The notes under the pieces: model-generated
Database searches by the model: none
The model's input: only the letters and a program-made list of their open reading frames with translations
What the model was told of the DNA's origin: nothing
Assembly (NCBI RefSeq): GCF_032678705.1
Contig: NZ_JAVTSS010000001.1
Span: 2,108,001-2,172,000, forward strand
From: Pedobacter frigiditerrae
GTDB lineage: Bacteria; Bacteroidota; Bacteroidia; Sphingobacteriales; Sphingobacteriaceae
Length of the DNA: 64,000 nt
Direction: 5' to 3'
Shown here: positions 15,360 through 24,434 of the stretch, piece after piece
How positions within the stretch are numbered: the first letter of the stretch is position 1
Layout: every line of letters starts with the position of its first letter
Program-made: the position numbers and the translations under genes

Positions 15360-16793
15360 TTAATCTATCGCTCCTGTTTTCATTTTAGCTGCAGGCTTCA
15401 GGTTTTTTGCTTTTACATCCCCAGCTACTTCCAACTTAAGGACAGTAGCAATTTGATCTACAGCTTTTGCTGGTACTTGAATGGTAATCACATCTCCTTG
15501 TGCACTTGCTTTTAACTTTTCGCCATTGTACAACAAGCTAGTCGCCACTATTTTATTGGATAATCCCGATACTTTCAACTTCCCATCTTTTGGCCAATCA
15601 AATACAGAGAGGTACAAGGTGGTATTGTTCTTCGTACTTTTTTTGGTGATACGTCCCCAAGGCATTTCTGCTAATGGGTTAGCTGTTGTGGCATAGATAG
15701 CTTCGTGATTTACTTTCATCCAAGCGCCAATGTCTTTTAAGCGATCAATGCTTTCTTGCGGAAAAGAACCGTCTGGTTTTGGACCTACATTAAGCAAATA
15801 ATTTCCTCCCTTTGATGCGATGTCTATTAAATTTTGAATCAAGGTGGTTGATGATTTCCATTTTTGATCTGATTTACGATAACCCCAAGTACCATTCATC
15901 GTCATACAGGTTTCCCAATATTGCCCGTCTAATTCGCTTAAATCTGGTATTTTCTGCTCTGGCGTTTTGGTATCACCTAAGAAGTTTGGACGTTTTAATC
16001 TGTCATTTGTAATGATTTTTGGCTGAGATTTTAAGGCATCTTGTAGTTTCAGTGCTGCCTCATCTGTCATGTTAGTTGGGGTATCCCACCAAAGCACAGC
16101 AATTTCACCGTAATTGGTCATCAACTCTTTTAACTGTGGTACCGCAACATCATTGATGTATTGATCAAATGTTTTTGTATCCTGCACAGGATCCCATTTG
16201 CCTTTATGAGCTGCAGTATAAGCATCCACTTTTGCACTATCAGGATTAGGCCATCCTTCACGCATCAATTTACGGGCAACTGAGCCACCTGCATTGCCCC
16301 AATCTTGTGCTTGTGAGTAATAAAACCCTAGTTTGATACCGTATTTTTTGCAGGCTTCTGCTAAAGGTTTTAATAAATCTTTTCCATAAGGTGTAGCATC
16401 AGTGATGTCCCAATTACTCGCTTTAGAATTGAATAAAGCAAATCCGTCATGGTGTTTTGCGGTAATGATCAAGTATTTCATTCCTGCATCTTTAGCTGTT
16501 TTCACCCAAGCATCAGCATCATATTTTACCGGATTAAATTGTTTAGCGATTGCTTTATATTCGACTACAGGAACTTTCATTCTATTCAAAATCCATTCGG
16601 CTCCACCTTTTGCTTGCTCATGACCATTATACTGACCCGCCATTTGTGCATATACCCCAAAATGGATAAACATACCGAAACGAGCTTCTGTCCACCATTT
16701 CATTCGTTCTTCTTTGGAGAGCGTCTGTTGCGCATTGGCGGATGATATGGCCAATAGACATACAAGGAATAAGCTGCTTAATTTTTTGATCAT
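15360..16793 (-). CDS. GH29 alpha-L-fucosidase (first copy)
   Basis: GH29 enzymes release terminal L-fucose with retention. The 477-residue protein starts with a signal peptide (LFLVCLLAISSANAQQ) and then the family opening WWTEARFGMFIHFGVYA. The substrate-binding pair H114-H115 lies in TAKHHDGFALF. The nucleophile is D237 in VLWWDTP. The GGNYLLNVGPKPDG segment closes the barrel, and residues about 385-470 form the C-terminal beta-sandwich. It is probably periplasmic. It is 29 nt downstream of the first PL6 gene and is one of three predicted fucosidases here. The acid/base residue cannot be named safely in this family. Confidence 0.93.
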   Translation of the reverse strand: MIKKLSSLFLVCLLAISSANAQQTLSKEERMKWWTEARFGMFIHFGVYAQMAGQYNGHEQAKGGAEWILNRMKVPVVEYKAIAKQFNPVKYDADAWVKTAKDAGMKYLIITAKHHDGFALFNSKASNWDITDATPYGKDLLKPLAEACKKYGIKLGFYYSQAQDWGNAGGSVARKLMREGWPNPDSAKVDAYTAAHKGKWDPVQDTKTFDQYINDVAVPQLKELMTNYGEIAVLWWDTPTNMTDEAALKLQDALKSQPKIITNDRLKRPNFLGDTKTPEQKIPDLSELDGQYWETCMTMNGTWGYRKSDQKWKSSTTLIQNLIDIASKGGNYLLNVGPKPDGSFPQESIDRLKDIGAWMKVNHEAIYATTANPLAEMPWGRITKKSTKNNTTLYLSVFDWPKDGKLKVSGLSNKIVATSLLYNGEKLKASAQGDVITIQVPAKAVDQIATVLKLEVAGDVKAKNLKPAAKMKTGAID

Positions 16794-16822
16794 GATCTAT
16801 AGTTTTATTATCGTATGCTTAA

Positions 16823-18331
16823 TTAATTTTTGATGGTTAAAGCTGCACCTAATGTTAAACGCGGTGGCCCGATGTTTACAGACTTTAAAAGCGCTTTATG
16901 TAAATCATCTAATACACTTGACCCTACGTTGTTCGATTGAAAAAAGGAATAGGAACCTTTAAAACCACCTAAGGCAATACTGCCCGCAGCAGGAAAATAG
17001 GTATTCAATTCTATCACACTCAGTTTAGGGTCGGCTTGCAAAAAACCAGTTGGCAATACCAATGTTTGCCCACTACCCATCCCAAAGGCGATATTTCCAT
17101 CATACACAAAGTTTTGTGGCTGATCTGTATAGGCCATCGCAATGCCTCCTTTTGCTTGAATTAAATTGTTGGCAATGGTACAGTCTGCAGGCGGAACAGT
17201 TCTTCCATTCCCACCCTTGCCAGCGCCTATATCAAAACCTTGTGCACAATTCACAATGGTGTTACCTACAATCTTTGCATTTTTTACTTGAAAATAACCA
17301 CTAGGTTCAGAGTTAGGTACACCATCTAATATAGAAATGGCACAGGTTTGTCCGGTGGTGGCAATGCCTTGTAAATAGTTGTTATAAACAAGATGGCTTT
17401 CGCCGATGATGCGAATACCACCAGCATCCTTTACATCATTACCAACAAAATAGTTTCCATATACCTCGGTACCATTGCCATGACGAAGCGACAAAGTTCC
17501 TCTACTTTCGAAAAAGAAGTTATTACGGATGATGTTTTTACTCATCTTATTGGAAATAATCTCTGTTTCACCACTGCAATGTTCAAAGATGTTTTCCTCT
17601 ATCAGTACTAAAGCTTCGCTGAGGTAATAATCTGAAGTACCTACCCTAATCGTTTCGCCACCATTATTGCCTAAATCGGCTCTAGCTCCAAAATAGTTAT
17701 GGTCTATCCTATGACTTATGGCTGTTGTTGCTCCCCACAATACTACAGTAGGACCTTGATGCGCTTTTCCTTTCAAGTAACAATGGTCTAGCCTATTGTT
17801 TTTACCATTCATAGAAATCCATCTGTAATCAATGGTCTGGTCTACCGGACTATAATCAACTATGGAAGTATTGGTTAACCTACAGTTTCTTGAAGCCGAA
17901 GTAAAATCAACTACATTCAATTTTGAAACACCCAAATCACCATTGGCAAAATTAAGACCATCTACTACCAACCATTGTCCATCAATAGATAAGGAAGAAG
18001 TACCTTTTAGGTTAACATCACCAGCTTTTTCCGCTATCAATACGATTGGCAATTGAGCGGTACCATTCCCTATAAAAACTAAACGTTGGTTATTCCAATC
18101 GCCAGATTTCATCATCACTGTATCTCCGGCATTTAAAGTAAGTGCACTTAACTCGGTAGCAGAACCAATGATTTTGCAAGCAGTACATTTAGGTTTACCT
18201 ATTACAGGGGGTATTACAGGAACTTGAGGGTCGGGTGATTGCCCACCTTTTTTACAAGCGCCTAATAATGCCACAGCTGCAAATACAGCTATGAAACATT
18301 TAATTTCCCTAAGAGATAATGTGAATGCCAT
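16823..18331 (-). CDS. PL6-family polysaccharide lyase, lipoprotein (copy a)
   Basis: PL6 enzymes (chondroitinase B, alginate and related lyases) cut uronic-acid chains by calcium-assisted beta-elimination. This 502-residue beta-helix protein has a lipoprotein signal with C26 (LLGACKK) and a proline-rich linker. The active-site features are present: calcium-ligand motifs NGGETIRVG (223-231) and SGETEIISNK, Lys base K262, and Arg R283 in LSLRHGNG. The K-to-R spacing of 21 equals that of chondroitinase B (K250 and R271). GGIRIIGE and NNYLQG follow. It lies 1 nt after its paralog at 18333-19733. The backbone cleaved cannot be read from sequence; the locus suggests a fucosylated polyuronide. Confidence 0.9.
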   Translation of the reverse strand: MAFTLSLREIKCFIAVFAAVALLGACKKGGQSPDPQVPVIPPVIGKPKCTACKIIGSATELSALTLNAGDTVMMKSGDWNNQRLVFIGNGTAQLPIVLIAEKAGDVNLKGTSSLSIDGQWLVVDGLNFANGDLGVSKLNVVDFTSASRNCRLTNTSIVDYSPVDQTIDYRWISMNGKNNRLDHCYLKGKAHQGPTVVLWGATTAISHRIDHNYFGARADLGNNGGETIRVGTSDYYLSEALVLIEENIFEHCSGETEIISNKMSKNIIRNNFFFESRGTLSLRHGNGTEVYGNYFVGNDVKDAGGIRIIGESHLVYNNYLQGIATTGQTCAISILDGVPNSEPSGYFQVKNAKIVGNTIVNCAQGFDIGAGKGGNGRTVPPADCTIANNLIQAKGGIAMAYTDQPQNFVYDGNIAFGMGSGQTLVLPTGFLQADPKLSVIELNTYFPAAGSIALGGFKGSYSFFQSNNVGSSVLDDLHKALLKSVNIGPPRLTLGAALTIKN

Positions 18332-18332
18332 G

Positions 18333-19733
18333 TTACTTGCTTGCTATTGTTATCTTATTGGTGTTTAACCATGTTGGACCAATGTTTTTCTGTGTTAAAA
18401 TCGACAACTGCTCTTCATTTAAACTTGCGCCAACATCTTTTTGCTTGATGAAAGAGAAATTTCCAGCGAATGCACCTTTTACTGCACTAGTTGATGCAGG
18501 TTGCCATATCACATCTGTCTTTTTAAGTTGGGCATCCACTTTTTTAAAGCCTGTAGGCAAGATTGTGGTTACACCATTTTCATCTACCATGTTTCCATTA
18601 AAGGTTACATCAGCAGTTTCATCAACCATTGTTACGCCATTAGTTACCTTGCTGATTAGGTTATTAGCAATCATAACTTTTTGAGGTGGTAAAATCCGCT
18701 CTGCGTTTTTCCCTGCACCTACAGAAAAGGCTTCTTTACAATCTACAATGGTATTGGCTACAACGGTAGCATTTTTAACTTGCCAATGGCTTACCAAAAT
18801 GGGATTGGGTAGTCCGTCCATGACCGAAACGGCAGCTCTTAGACCTGTACCTGTTAAACCTTGCAGATAGTTATTGTAAACATTGTGGTGTTCTCCGATG
18901 ATCCTGATACCACCGGTGTCTTTAATATGATTGCCGATAAAGATGTTTCCAAAAACAGCATTATAATTGCCATGTCTTAAGGTTAATGTACCAACACTTT
19001 CATAGAAGAGGTTATTAGAAATGGTATTGCGACAAGATTTTACCGAAACAATTTCTGTTTCCCCATTACACTGGGCAAAGATGTTGGCATTAACTATAGT
19101 AAAAGAATCGTACATAGACCAAGTACTGGTTCCGATACGGATAGTTTCTCCACCATTGCCATTAATATCTGGTCGTGGACCGAAATAGTTATGGTCTATT
19201 TGATGATAATTAGCACTAGCCGAAAGCCATACTACAAGAGTTGGACCGATATTGGTTTTGCCTTCAAAATAACAATGATCTACGCGATGGCGGCTACCAT
19301 AAAGCGACACGAAAGTATATTCCTTAGCCTTATCTGTTGGATTGTAATTAACTACACTTGAATTGCTTAGGCGGCAGTTAGAAGAATTTTCAGCAAAGAG
19401 GATCACATCTTCACCATTGGTAGCGCCATCTTTAAAATTTAAACCATCTACCAACAACCAAGCTCCTTCTATTTTAATGGATGATGTGCCTGTGAAGTTA
19501 ACTTTCAGCGCATTTTCTGCTTTTAATAGAATTGGATTTTGACTAGTGCCTTTTCCTTTAAAAACCAACTGTTGGTCTTTCCAATTGCCATTAGCAAGCA
19601 TCACCTGATCGCCAGGTTTTAAAACCAATTGCGCAAGCTCAGCAGCTGATTTAACAGTATAGTTCTTTGAAAAACCTTGTAACGCAAGACTTACCAAACA
19701 GCAGGTTAAAAAAAGCTTAAATCTCCTATTCAT
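18333..19733 (-). CDS. PL6-family polysaccharide lyase (copy b)
   Basis: A 466-residue paralog of the adjacent PL6 gene, with the same motif order but a plain signal peptide (LFLTCCLVSLALQGFS) instead of a lipobox, so it is probably soluble in the periplasm or secreted. Calcium-site motifs are NGGETIRIG (194-201) and NGETEIVSVK; the catalytic pair is K232 and R253 (LTLRHGN), again 21 apart. The two proteins align over the whole beta-helix, so they arose by duplication. Different anchoring suggests different places of action: surface for copy a, periplasm for copy b. It is 4 nt after the GH88 gene. Confidence 0.9.
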   Translation of the reverse strand: MNRRFKLFLTCCLVSLALQGFSKNYTVKSAAELAQLVLKPGDQVMLANGNWKDQQLVFKGKGTSQNPILLKAENALKVNFTGTSSIKIEGAWLLVDGLNFKDGATNGEDVILFAENSSNCRLSNSSVVNYNPTDKAKEYTFVSLYGSRHRVDHCYFEGKTNIGPTLVVWLSASANYHQIDHNYFGPRPDINGNGGETIRIGTSTWSMYDSFTIVNANIFAQCNGETEIVSVKSCRNTISNNLFYESVGTLTLRHGNYNAVFGNIFIGNHIKDTGGIRIIGEHHNVYNNYLQGLTGTGLRAAVSVMDGLPNPILVSHWQVKNATVVANTIVDCKEAFSVGAGKNAERILPPQKVMIANNLISKVTNGVTMVDETADVTFNGNMVDENGVTTILPTGFKKVDAQLKKTDVIWQPASTSAVKGAFAGNFSFIKQKDVGASLNEEQLSILTQKNIGPTWLNTNKITIASK

Positions 19734-19737
19734 GATG

Positions 19738-20943
19738 TTAATTCTTTAAAGGTTTAATTGGGTTTTTACTTCTCAATAAGGCTTCTAGGTAATAATAATC
19801 GGCATAACTTAAAGGCACATCTACCTCAGAGTTGCTTGGTTTAGAACCAGTGCTGTGCAACAAAATAAAGCCAAATGCTGAGCCTATAGGTGCAATGTAT
19901 TTAGAAGCTAGGGATTGCAGCATTTGATCTGCCTTGTTACGATAATTCTTTCCTTCTTTACTATAGTTAGTCAATTCATATAATGCAGATGAGATCACCG
20001 CAGCAGCTGATGCATCTCTTGGTTCATTAGGAATGCCAGGTGCGTTAAAATCATAATATGGCACTAAATCTGCAGGTAAGTTCGGGTGGTTGAGGATAAA
20101 CTTTGCTACGTTTTCTGCCTGTTTCAAGTATACTGGGTTTTTCGTATATCTGTAACACATCGTATAACCATATATCGCCCAAGCTTGTCCACGAGCCCAA
20201 GCAGATTCGTGACTATAACCTTGATGGGTATTTTTCTTTAATACTACACCAGTATTCGGGTCGTAATCTATTACATGATAAGAACTGTAATCCGCACGAA
20301 AATGATTTTTCATTGTTGTATTGGCGTGACTGACTGCAATTTTATAGAATGATGAATCGCCTGTCAGTTTTGTGGCTTCAAATAAAAGCTCCAAGTTCAT
20401 CATATTATCAATAATCACTGGATTAACCCACTTATCCCTGCTATGATCCCAAGACAAAATCACGCCTGTTTTTGGGTTGAAACGGGTAGACAATGTTTTG
20501 GCAGCGGTAATTAATACTTCACGGTAGCTAGGGTCATTGGTTAAACGATAACCGTTGCCAATGCTACAATAGATTTTGAAACCCATGTCATGCGTTGTTC
20601 CATTGAGCTTTTCTTTTTCAATGGCTGCTGAATATTGCTTTGCTGCTGTTAACCATTTTGTATTGTGATCATATTCATACAAATACCACAATACACCTGG
20701 GAAAAATCCACTGGTCCAATCTTTAGATGCAACCAACTTTAGCTGCTCATTCTCTATTGTTCTTGGTGAAACAAGTTCTGGTTTTGCACTGCTTTTGGCC
20801 TTTTCTACTTCTTTTAATAACGTTTCGGTTTGCTTAGAAGCGTGGTTAAAAGCCTGTTTAACGTCGTTTACCTGTTGGGCAATGCAACTAGTATTTATAA
20901 GGGCTAAAAATGTGATGATATAAATCGATGTCTTGCGTATCAT
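19738..20943 (-). CDS. GH88 unsaturated glucuronyl hydrolase
   Basis: GH88 enzymes free the 4,5-unsaturated uronic acid from the non-reducing end of lyase products, using hydration of the double bond. The 401-residue protein has a signal peptide with a possible lipobox (LINTSC20). Family motifs are clear: DWTSGFFPG (75-83), THDMGF with D119, VIIDNMMNLELL with D179, SAWARGQAWAIYG (247-259), EPRDASAAAVISSAL and DVPLSYADYYYLEAL. The spacing of the two aspartates (60) fits the D88/D149 pair of known members. It lies 33 nt after the alginate-lyase-fold gene, so backbone cleavage and removal of the product end are linked in one transcript. Confidence 0.93.
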   Translation of the reverse strand: MIRKTSIYIITFLALINTSCIAQQVNDVKQAFNHASKQTETLLKEVEKAKSSAKPELVSPRTIENEQLKLVASKDWTSGFFPGVLWYLYEYDHNTKWLTAAKQYSAAIEKEKLNGTTHDMGFKIYCSIGNGYRLTNDPSYREVLITAAKTLSTRFNPKTGVILSWDHSRDKWVNPVIIDNMMNLELLFEATKLTGDSSFYKIAVSHANTTMKNHFRADYSSYHVIDYDPNTGVVLKKNTHQGYSHESAWARGQAWAIYGYTMCYRYTKNPVYLKQAENVAKFILNHPNLPADLVPYYDFNAPGIPNEPRDASAAAVISSALYELTNYSKEGKNYRNKADQMLQSLASKYIAPIGSAFGFILLHSTGSKPSNSEVDVPLSYADYYYLEALLRSKNPIKPLKN

Positions 20944-20976
20944 TTTGTCTATGGTATTTAGGTATTCGTGTTTTTA

Positions 20977-22143
20977 TTAGTTTAACCAGATATAGGGATG
21001 GCGAATAGGCAGGTTCCTGATCACTTCTTCAACATTTGGTTGATGTTCGAGCTTTTTCCAAGTATTCAACCAATCCGTATCGCGATAAGCATTAGCACCC
21101 ATGACTAAAAAGGGTTGTGCTACAGGCCAATTTTCCCAATACATCACATCCTTTTTAAAAGGCCACTTATTTTTATCTGCTACAAATGGATATAGGAATG
21201 TTATTCCCTTTTTAATTGATCGGCCATATTGGGTTTGGTAGTTCCATAAATCATTACCGTTTACCGATAATATTTGGCAAATCATGGTCATGGCATCAAG
21301 GTTAAAAATGGAATAGCCAAAAGGTTTGGTACGGGCAAGCTCTAATGGAAAACTTCCGTCAATCGCCATTTGGTCTGGCAACAGCACGTTTTTATAGCGT
21401 TCCCTGCAAAAATCAAGTAACTTTTTATCTCCAGTTAATGTAGCAAATGAAGCCACTTGCATGACCCAACACGTACCATGGTTGTTTTTAGCATTTAATT
21501 CATCCTTACCATATTGATGGCTTGTTAACCAATTGAGGTAATCAGTAAACCACTGTTTGATGGTTTTTAAAGTTGAGGGTTCGATGGCTTGTTGCATCAC
21601 TAATATACCTTGTGCAACTTCCATCAGTTGAATGGTATCGATGATACCAATACCTCGACCAGTAAACCTACCTTGTATGGCTTGCGCATATAACAGGTTA
21701 GGATTCATCAGCGTTGCTGGATCACTAAACCACGCTTTTAAATGCACCACTGCGGCTATTGCATATTTTTTCTCGCCAGTCAGTTTATAAGCCGAAGCCA
21801 ACGCACCAATAATGCGACTGAATCGAATCATCGCTAAACGATGTGCTACAAAAATCTCAGGATTGGTTAATCCGTCTTTTTGAATGTATGGACCAGTTGG
21901 GTTTTGAGGGTCTGGCCACCAATAATCGCCTTCAGAAAAGAAATCATGTTTGCCACCAGCACTCCTACTAGAGCTTTGTGCGGTAACCGTAACCGCTTTT
22001 TGTTTCATTGCCCAAGCCGCCTCGCTTAGGATTTGTTTTTTTAATGTTTTTGCTACATCGTTTGCATAGGATTGCGCCAATACATTGCTTGAAGTGCTAA
22101 TTACACAGAAAAATAAAATAAAGGTAAACCAAAGTTGTTTCAT
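20977..22143 (-). CDS. Alginate-lyase-fold (PF05426) lyase, PL38-like candidate
   Basis: The 388-residue protein has a signal peptide (FFCVISTSSNVLAQ) and the helical-toroid alginate_lyase domain. Signs are the N-terminal HDFFSEGDYWWPDP followed by GLTNPEIF, the TGRGIGIIDTIQLMEV helix, the catalytic KNNHGTCWVMQ (N220, N221, H222) and LDGSFPLELARTKPFGYSIFNL-like segments. Families PL5 and PL38 share this fold; PL38 members act on glucuronan, PL5 on alginate or polyglucuronate. I favour PL38 because of the NNHG motif and the glucuronan-lyase-like gene in the same operon, but this is inference. Its ATG overlaps the GH31 stop codon by one base (TAATG). Confidence 0.83.
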   Translation of the reverse strand: MKQLWFTFILFFCVISTSSNVLAQSYANDVAKTLKKQILSEAAWAMKQKAVTVTAQSSSRSAGGKHDFFSEGDYWWPDPQNPTGPYIQKDGLTNPEIFVAHRLAMIRFSRIIGALASAYKLTGEKKYAIAAVVHLKAWFSDPATLMNPNLLYAQAIQGRFTGRGIGIIDTIQLMEVAQGILVMQQAIEPSTLKTIKQWFTDYLNWLTSHQYGKDELNAKNNHGTCWVMQVASFATLTGDKKLLDFCRERYKNVLLPDQMAIDGSFPLELARTKPFGYSIFNLDAMTMICQILSVNGNDLWNYQTQYGRSIKKGITFLYPFVADKNKWPFKKDVMYWENWPVAQPFLVMGANAYRDTDWLNTWKKLEHQPNVEEVIRNLPIRHPYIWLN

Positions 22144-24290
22144 TATTTAGTCATTAAAGTCCATGTAATTTTACCAATTGTATTTGGCTTATTTTTCTCT
22201 GGCGCCGAAATTGTTCCTTTTAATCCGTTGCCAAGCCGTTGCACTTTTAGCTCTCGCCAGCTGTATTGTCCTATCTCATAGTTGAAAGTCTCCCCATCAT
22301 CATCATATAAATGATAAACACCTGTTTTCTCTCCGTAATAACGTATTTCTAAGTCAACCTTTTCTCCAACTTTTGGGGCGTGGAGCATTGCTGGCATCAT
22401 CGGGATTATCCCTCCATCTTTTACAAATACAGGAATTTGATCTAATCCCGGGGTAATTGTTATCACCGTACCATCGCCCACGAATACACCTGTATAAAAA
22501 TCATACCATCGCCCTTTGGGCAATACCACTTTTCTTGTTACCTGACCAGTAAACATAGGTGCTACCAAAAGGTATTCTCCAGCCATGTATTGATCCTTAA
22601 TTTCTTTTGAAGTTGCTTCTGCGTAAGGATTTTCTTCGAGGTTAACAGTAGTAGTGGCTTCTTTTTTAGGCTCTTGGTTAAATCCATCTTCTAAGTTCAT
22701 GGCCCTAAAAGGAGGAGTGCCTTCAAAATGATATTTTGCAAATTCAGTATACCAATAAGGCATCATCCTCATTCTTAATAAAGCAAATTCCTTTACTTGC
22801 TTTTCTACATCAGGATAAGTCCAAGGTTTGGTGCCACTAGACCAAGCATTGATCATGGCCATGGGCGAGAATACATTCGATTGAAATCTCCTTAACCATT
22901 CTTCTCCAGTTTTAGAGGCACGAACTTCAGGGGTCCATAACACACCAGCGAAACCACTATTAATTAATGCTGTGATAAAGTCTTCGTGGTTGTAATAATC
23001 ATTATATATCACATAAGGGAATGAAGTTCCTCCTCCATTTGATGCCCTTACTAAGCCAAAAGTTCTTTGGTTGCGTTTCTTAAATATCTCTGCACTGTAC
23101 CTTTGCATGAGCAGACCATAAGTTTGTCGCATTTGCTCGGCACTCAATCCTGATGGAAAAGTAGCCACATCAGGCCAAAGGTAATGGTCGTAGCCATCTA
23201 CCTCATCTATCTTATAACCGCTTACACCTATGTCTACCTGATTTTTTTGTAACTGCGAAAAGAAAAGTTCCCTCGCCTTTGGCAAGCTTAAATCTGGCAC
23301 TGCACCGAGCCAAACCGTATGTGAACTGGTTAATGGAAGTATTTCCTTGTAAAATGGTGCTTGAGGAGAAACATAAGGATTGAGCCACAAATTAAGGCGT
23401 ATGCCCTTATTTAGCATATCGGTTACGAACTTTTTAGGACTAGCAAAACGAGTACTGTCCCAAGTAAATGTTCCGGGATAGGCTTTGCTTTGCCAGCCTG
23501 GTTCAAGACCAACAAAATCAAGTGGATAACCTTTTTCAGTAAAGGCATTTACTTCTTTTTCTACATCAGCTGCTGTAGATTTAGTCATTACTCGTTGTGT
23601 AAACCCTAACCCCCATCTTGGAGGTAAATAACCACCTCCGTTAAAGAGGTTATACCTTTTAACAGCATCTAAAGGTTTTGGTCCAGCAAAAACATAAACT
23701 TCTACCCCAGCAGCAGGAACCCAGATTTCCACTGCATCTGAATAAGGTCTTGAAGACCATGTTTTATCGGTATTTCTATCTTTTGGTGTAGGGAAGTTCT
23801 CACTGTCTTTTCTTACGCCAGTTCCTGCCCATACTTTAATGTATCTGGCAGAATTGATAAAGACGCCATAACCTTTGGAAGAGATGTAAAATGGCGTTGG
23901 TGCATGGGTACGTCCATTGTCTTTTCCACCATAATGATCTACGTGTAATTCGAGAATTTTACCACGTTGATGTACGGTTTGAAAGTTTAGACCGAAACCA
24001 TAAAGCTGTTCGTTTTTTTCGAGTGGGAACCGTAATTGTGTTTTTCCATCATTAAGACTTGCTACGATGGCTTGTGGCAGAAAAGGAAAGTCTGCTTTAC
24101 CTAGTTTTGTTAATGCATCTAAATTTGGTGTAGCTCCAGCTGCCTTTAAAAGATCGTAGATTTCTGGTGTACCGATAATCCCTTTCCAAACACCTGGTGC
24201 AATTTCAGTCCAGCTGATATTTTGGGAGCGGGCAGAAAAAAATTGCAATAGCAATAGCACAATACACGTCAGTATTCTAACAGCCTTCAT
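22143..24290 (-). CDS. GH31 alpha-glycosidase
   Basis: GH31 enzymes remove alpha-linked glucose, xylose, galactose or related sugars with retention. The 715-residue protein has a signal peptide (ILTCIVLLLLQFFSARSQ) and the usual layout: N-terminal beta-sandwich with YGFGLNFQTVHQRG, (beta/alpha)8 barrel from about residue 220, and C-terminal beta domains. The likely nucleophile is D362 in GYKIDEVDGY and the likely acid/base D431 in YNDYYN, both atypical of the classic glucosidase motifs, so the sugar specificity is open. The frame opens upstream to 24371, but the signal peptide fixes the ATG at 24290. A conserved promoter-type module (24302-24380) lies directly upstream, so this gene starts its own transcription unit. 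Confidence 0.9.
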   Translation of the reverse strand: MKAVRILTCIVLLLLQFFSARSQNISWTEIAPGVWKGIIGTPEIYDLLKAAGATPNLDALTKLGKADFPFLPQAIVASLNDGKTQLRFPLEKNEQLYGFGLNFQTVHQRGKILELHVDHYGGKDNGRTHAPTPFYISSKGYGVFINSARYIKVWAGTGVRKDSENFPTPKDRNTDKTWSSRPYSDAVEIWVPAAGVEVYVFAGPKPLDAVKRYNLFNGGGYLPPRWGLGFTQRVMTKSTAADVEKEVNAFTEKGYPLDFVGLEPGWQSKAYPGTFTWDSTRFASPKKFVTDMLNKGIRLNLWLNPYVSPQAPFYKEILPLTSSHTVWLGAVPDLSLPKARELFFSQLQKNQVDIGVSGYKIDEVDGYDHYLWPDVATFPSGLSAEQMRQTYGLLMQRYSAEIFKKRNQRTFGLVRASNGGGTSFPYVIYNDYYNHEDFITALINSGFAGVLWTPEVRASKTGEEWLRRFQSNVFSPMAMINAWSSGTKPWTYPDVEKQVKEFALLRMRMMPYWYTEFAKYHFEGTPPFRAMNLEDGFNQEPKKEATTTVNLEENPYAEATSKEIKDQYMAGEYLLVAPMFTGQVTRKVVLPKGRWYDFYTGVFVGDGTVITITPGLDQIPVFVKDGGIIPMMPAMLHAPKVGEKVDLEIRYYGEKTGVYHLYDDDGETFNYEIGQYSWRELKVQRLGNGLKGTISAPEKNKPNTIGKITWTLMTK

Positions 24291-24301
24291 TGTTTTAGTA
24301 T

Positions 24302-24380
24302 ATTTGGTTATATGCAAATAAGGGATAAATAACGAAGATTTATTCTGTCTTTTTACCTCATTAATCAGCAATATTTACAT
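24302..24380 (-). promoter_or_regulatory. Two-part regulatory module, copy at the GH31 operon
   Basis: On the plus strand motif A is ATTTGGTTATATGCAA (24302-24317, with one extra T) and motif B is CAGCAATATTTACAT (24366-24380). The 48 nt between them equals the gap in the copies at susC and fucP. A -7-like TAAATCTTCG lies inside the spacer on the minus strand, so the start point would fall near motif A and leave a leader of about 35 nt before the ATG at 24290. Confidence 0.6.
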
Positions 24381-24434
24381 CAATAGTAAATGATTGAATT
24401 AATCTCTTGTTTATTGAACTGAATTTGGCTAATC

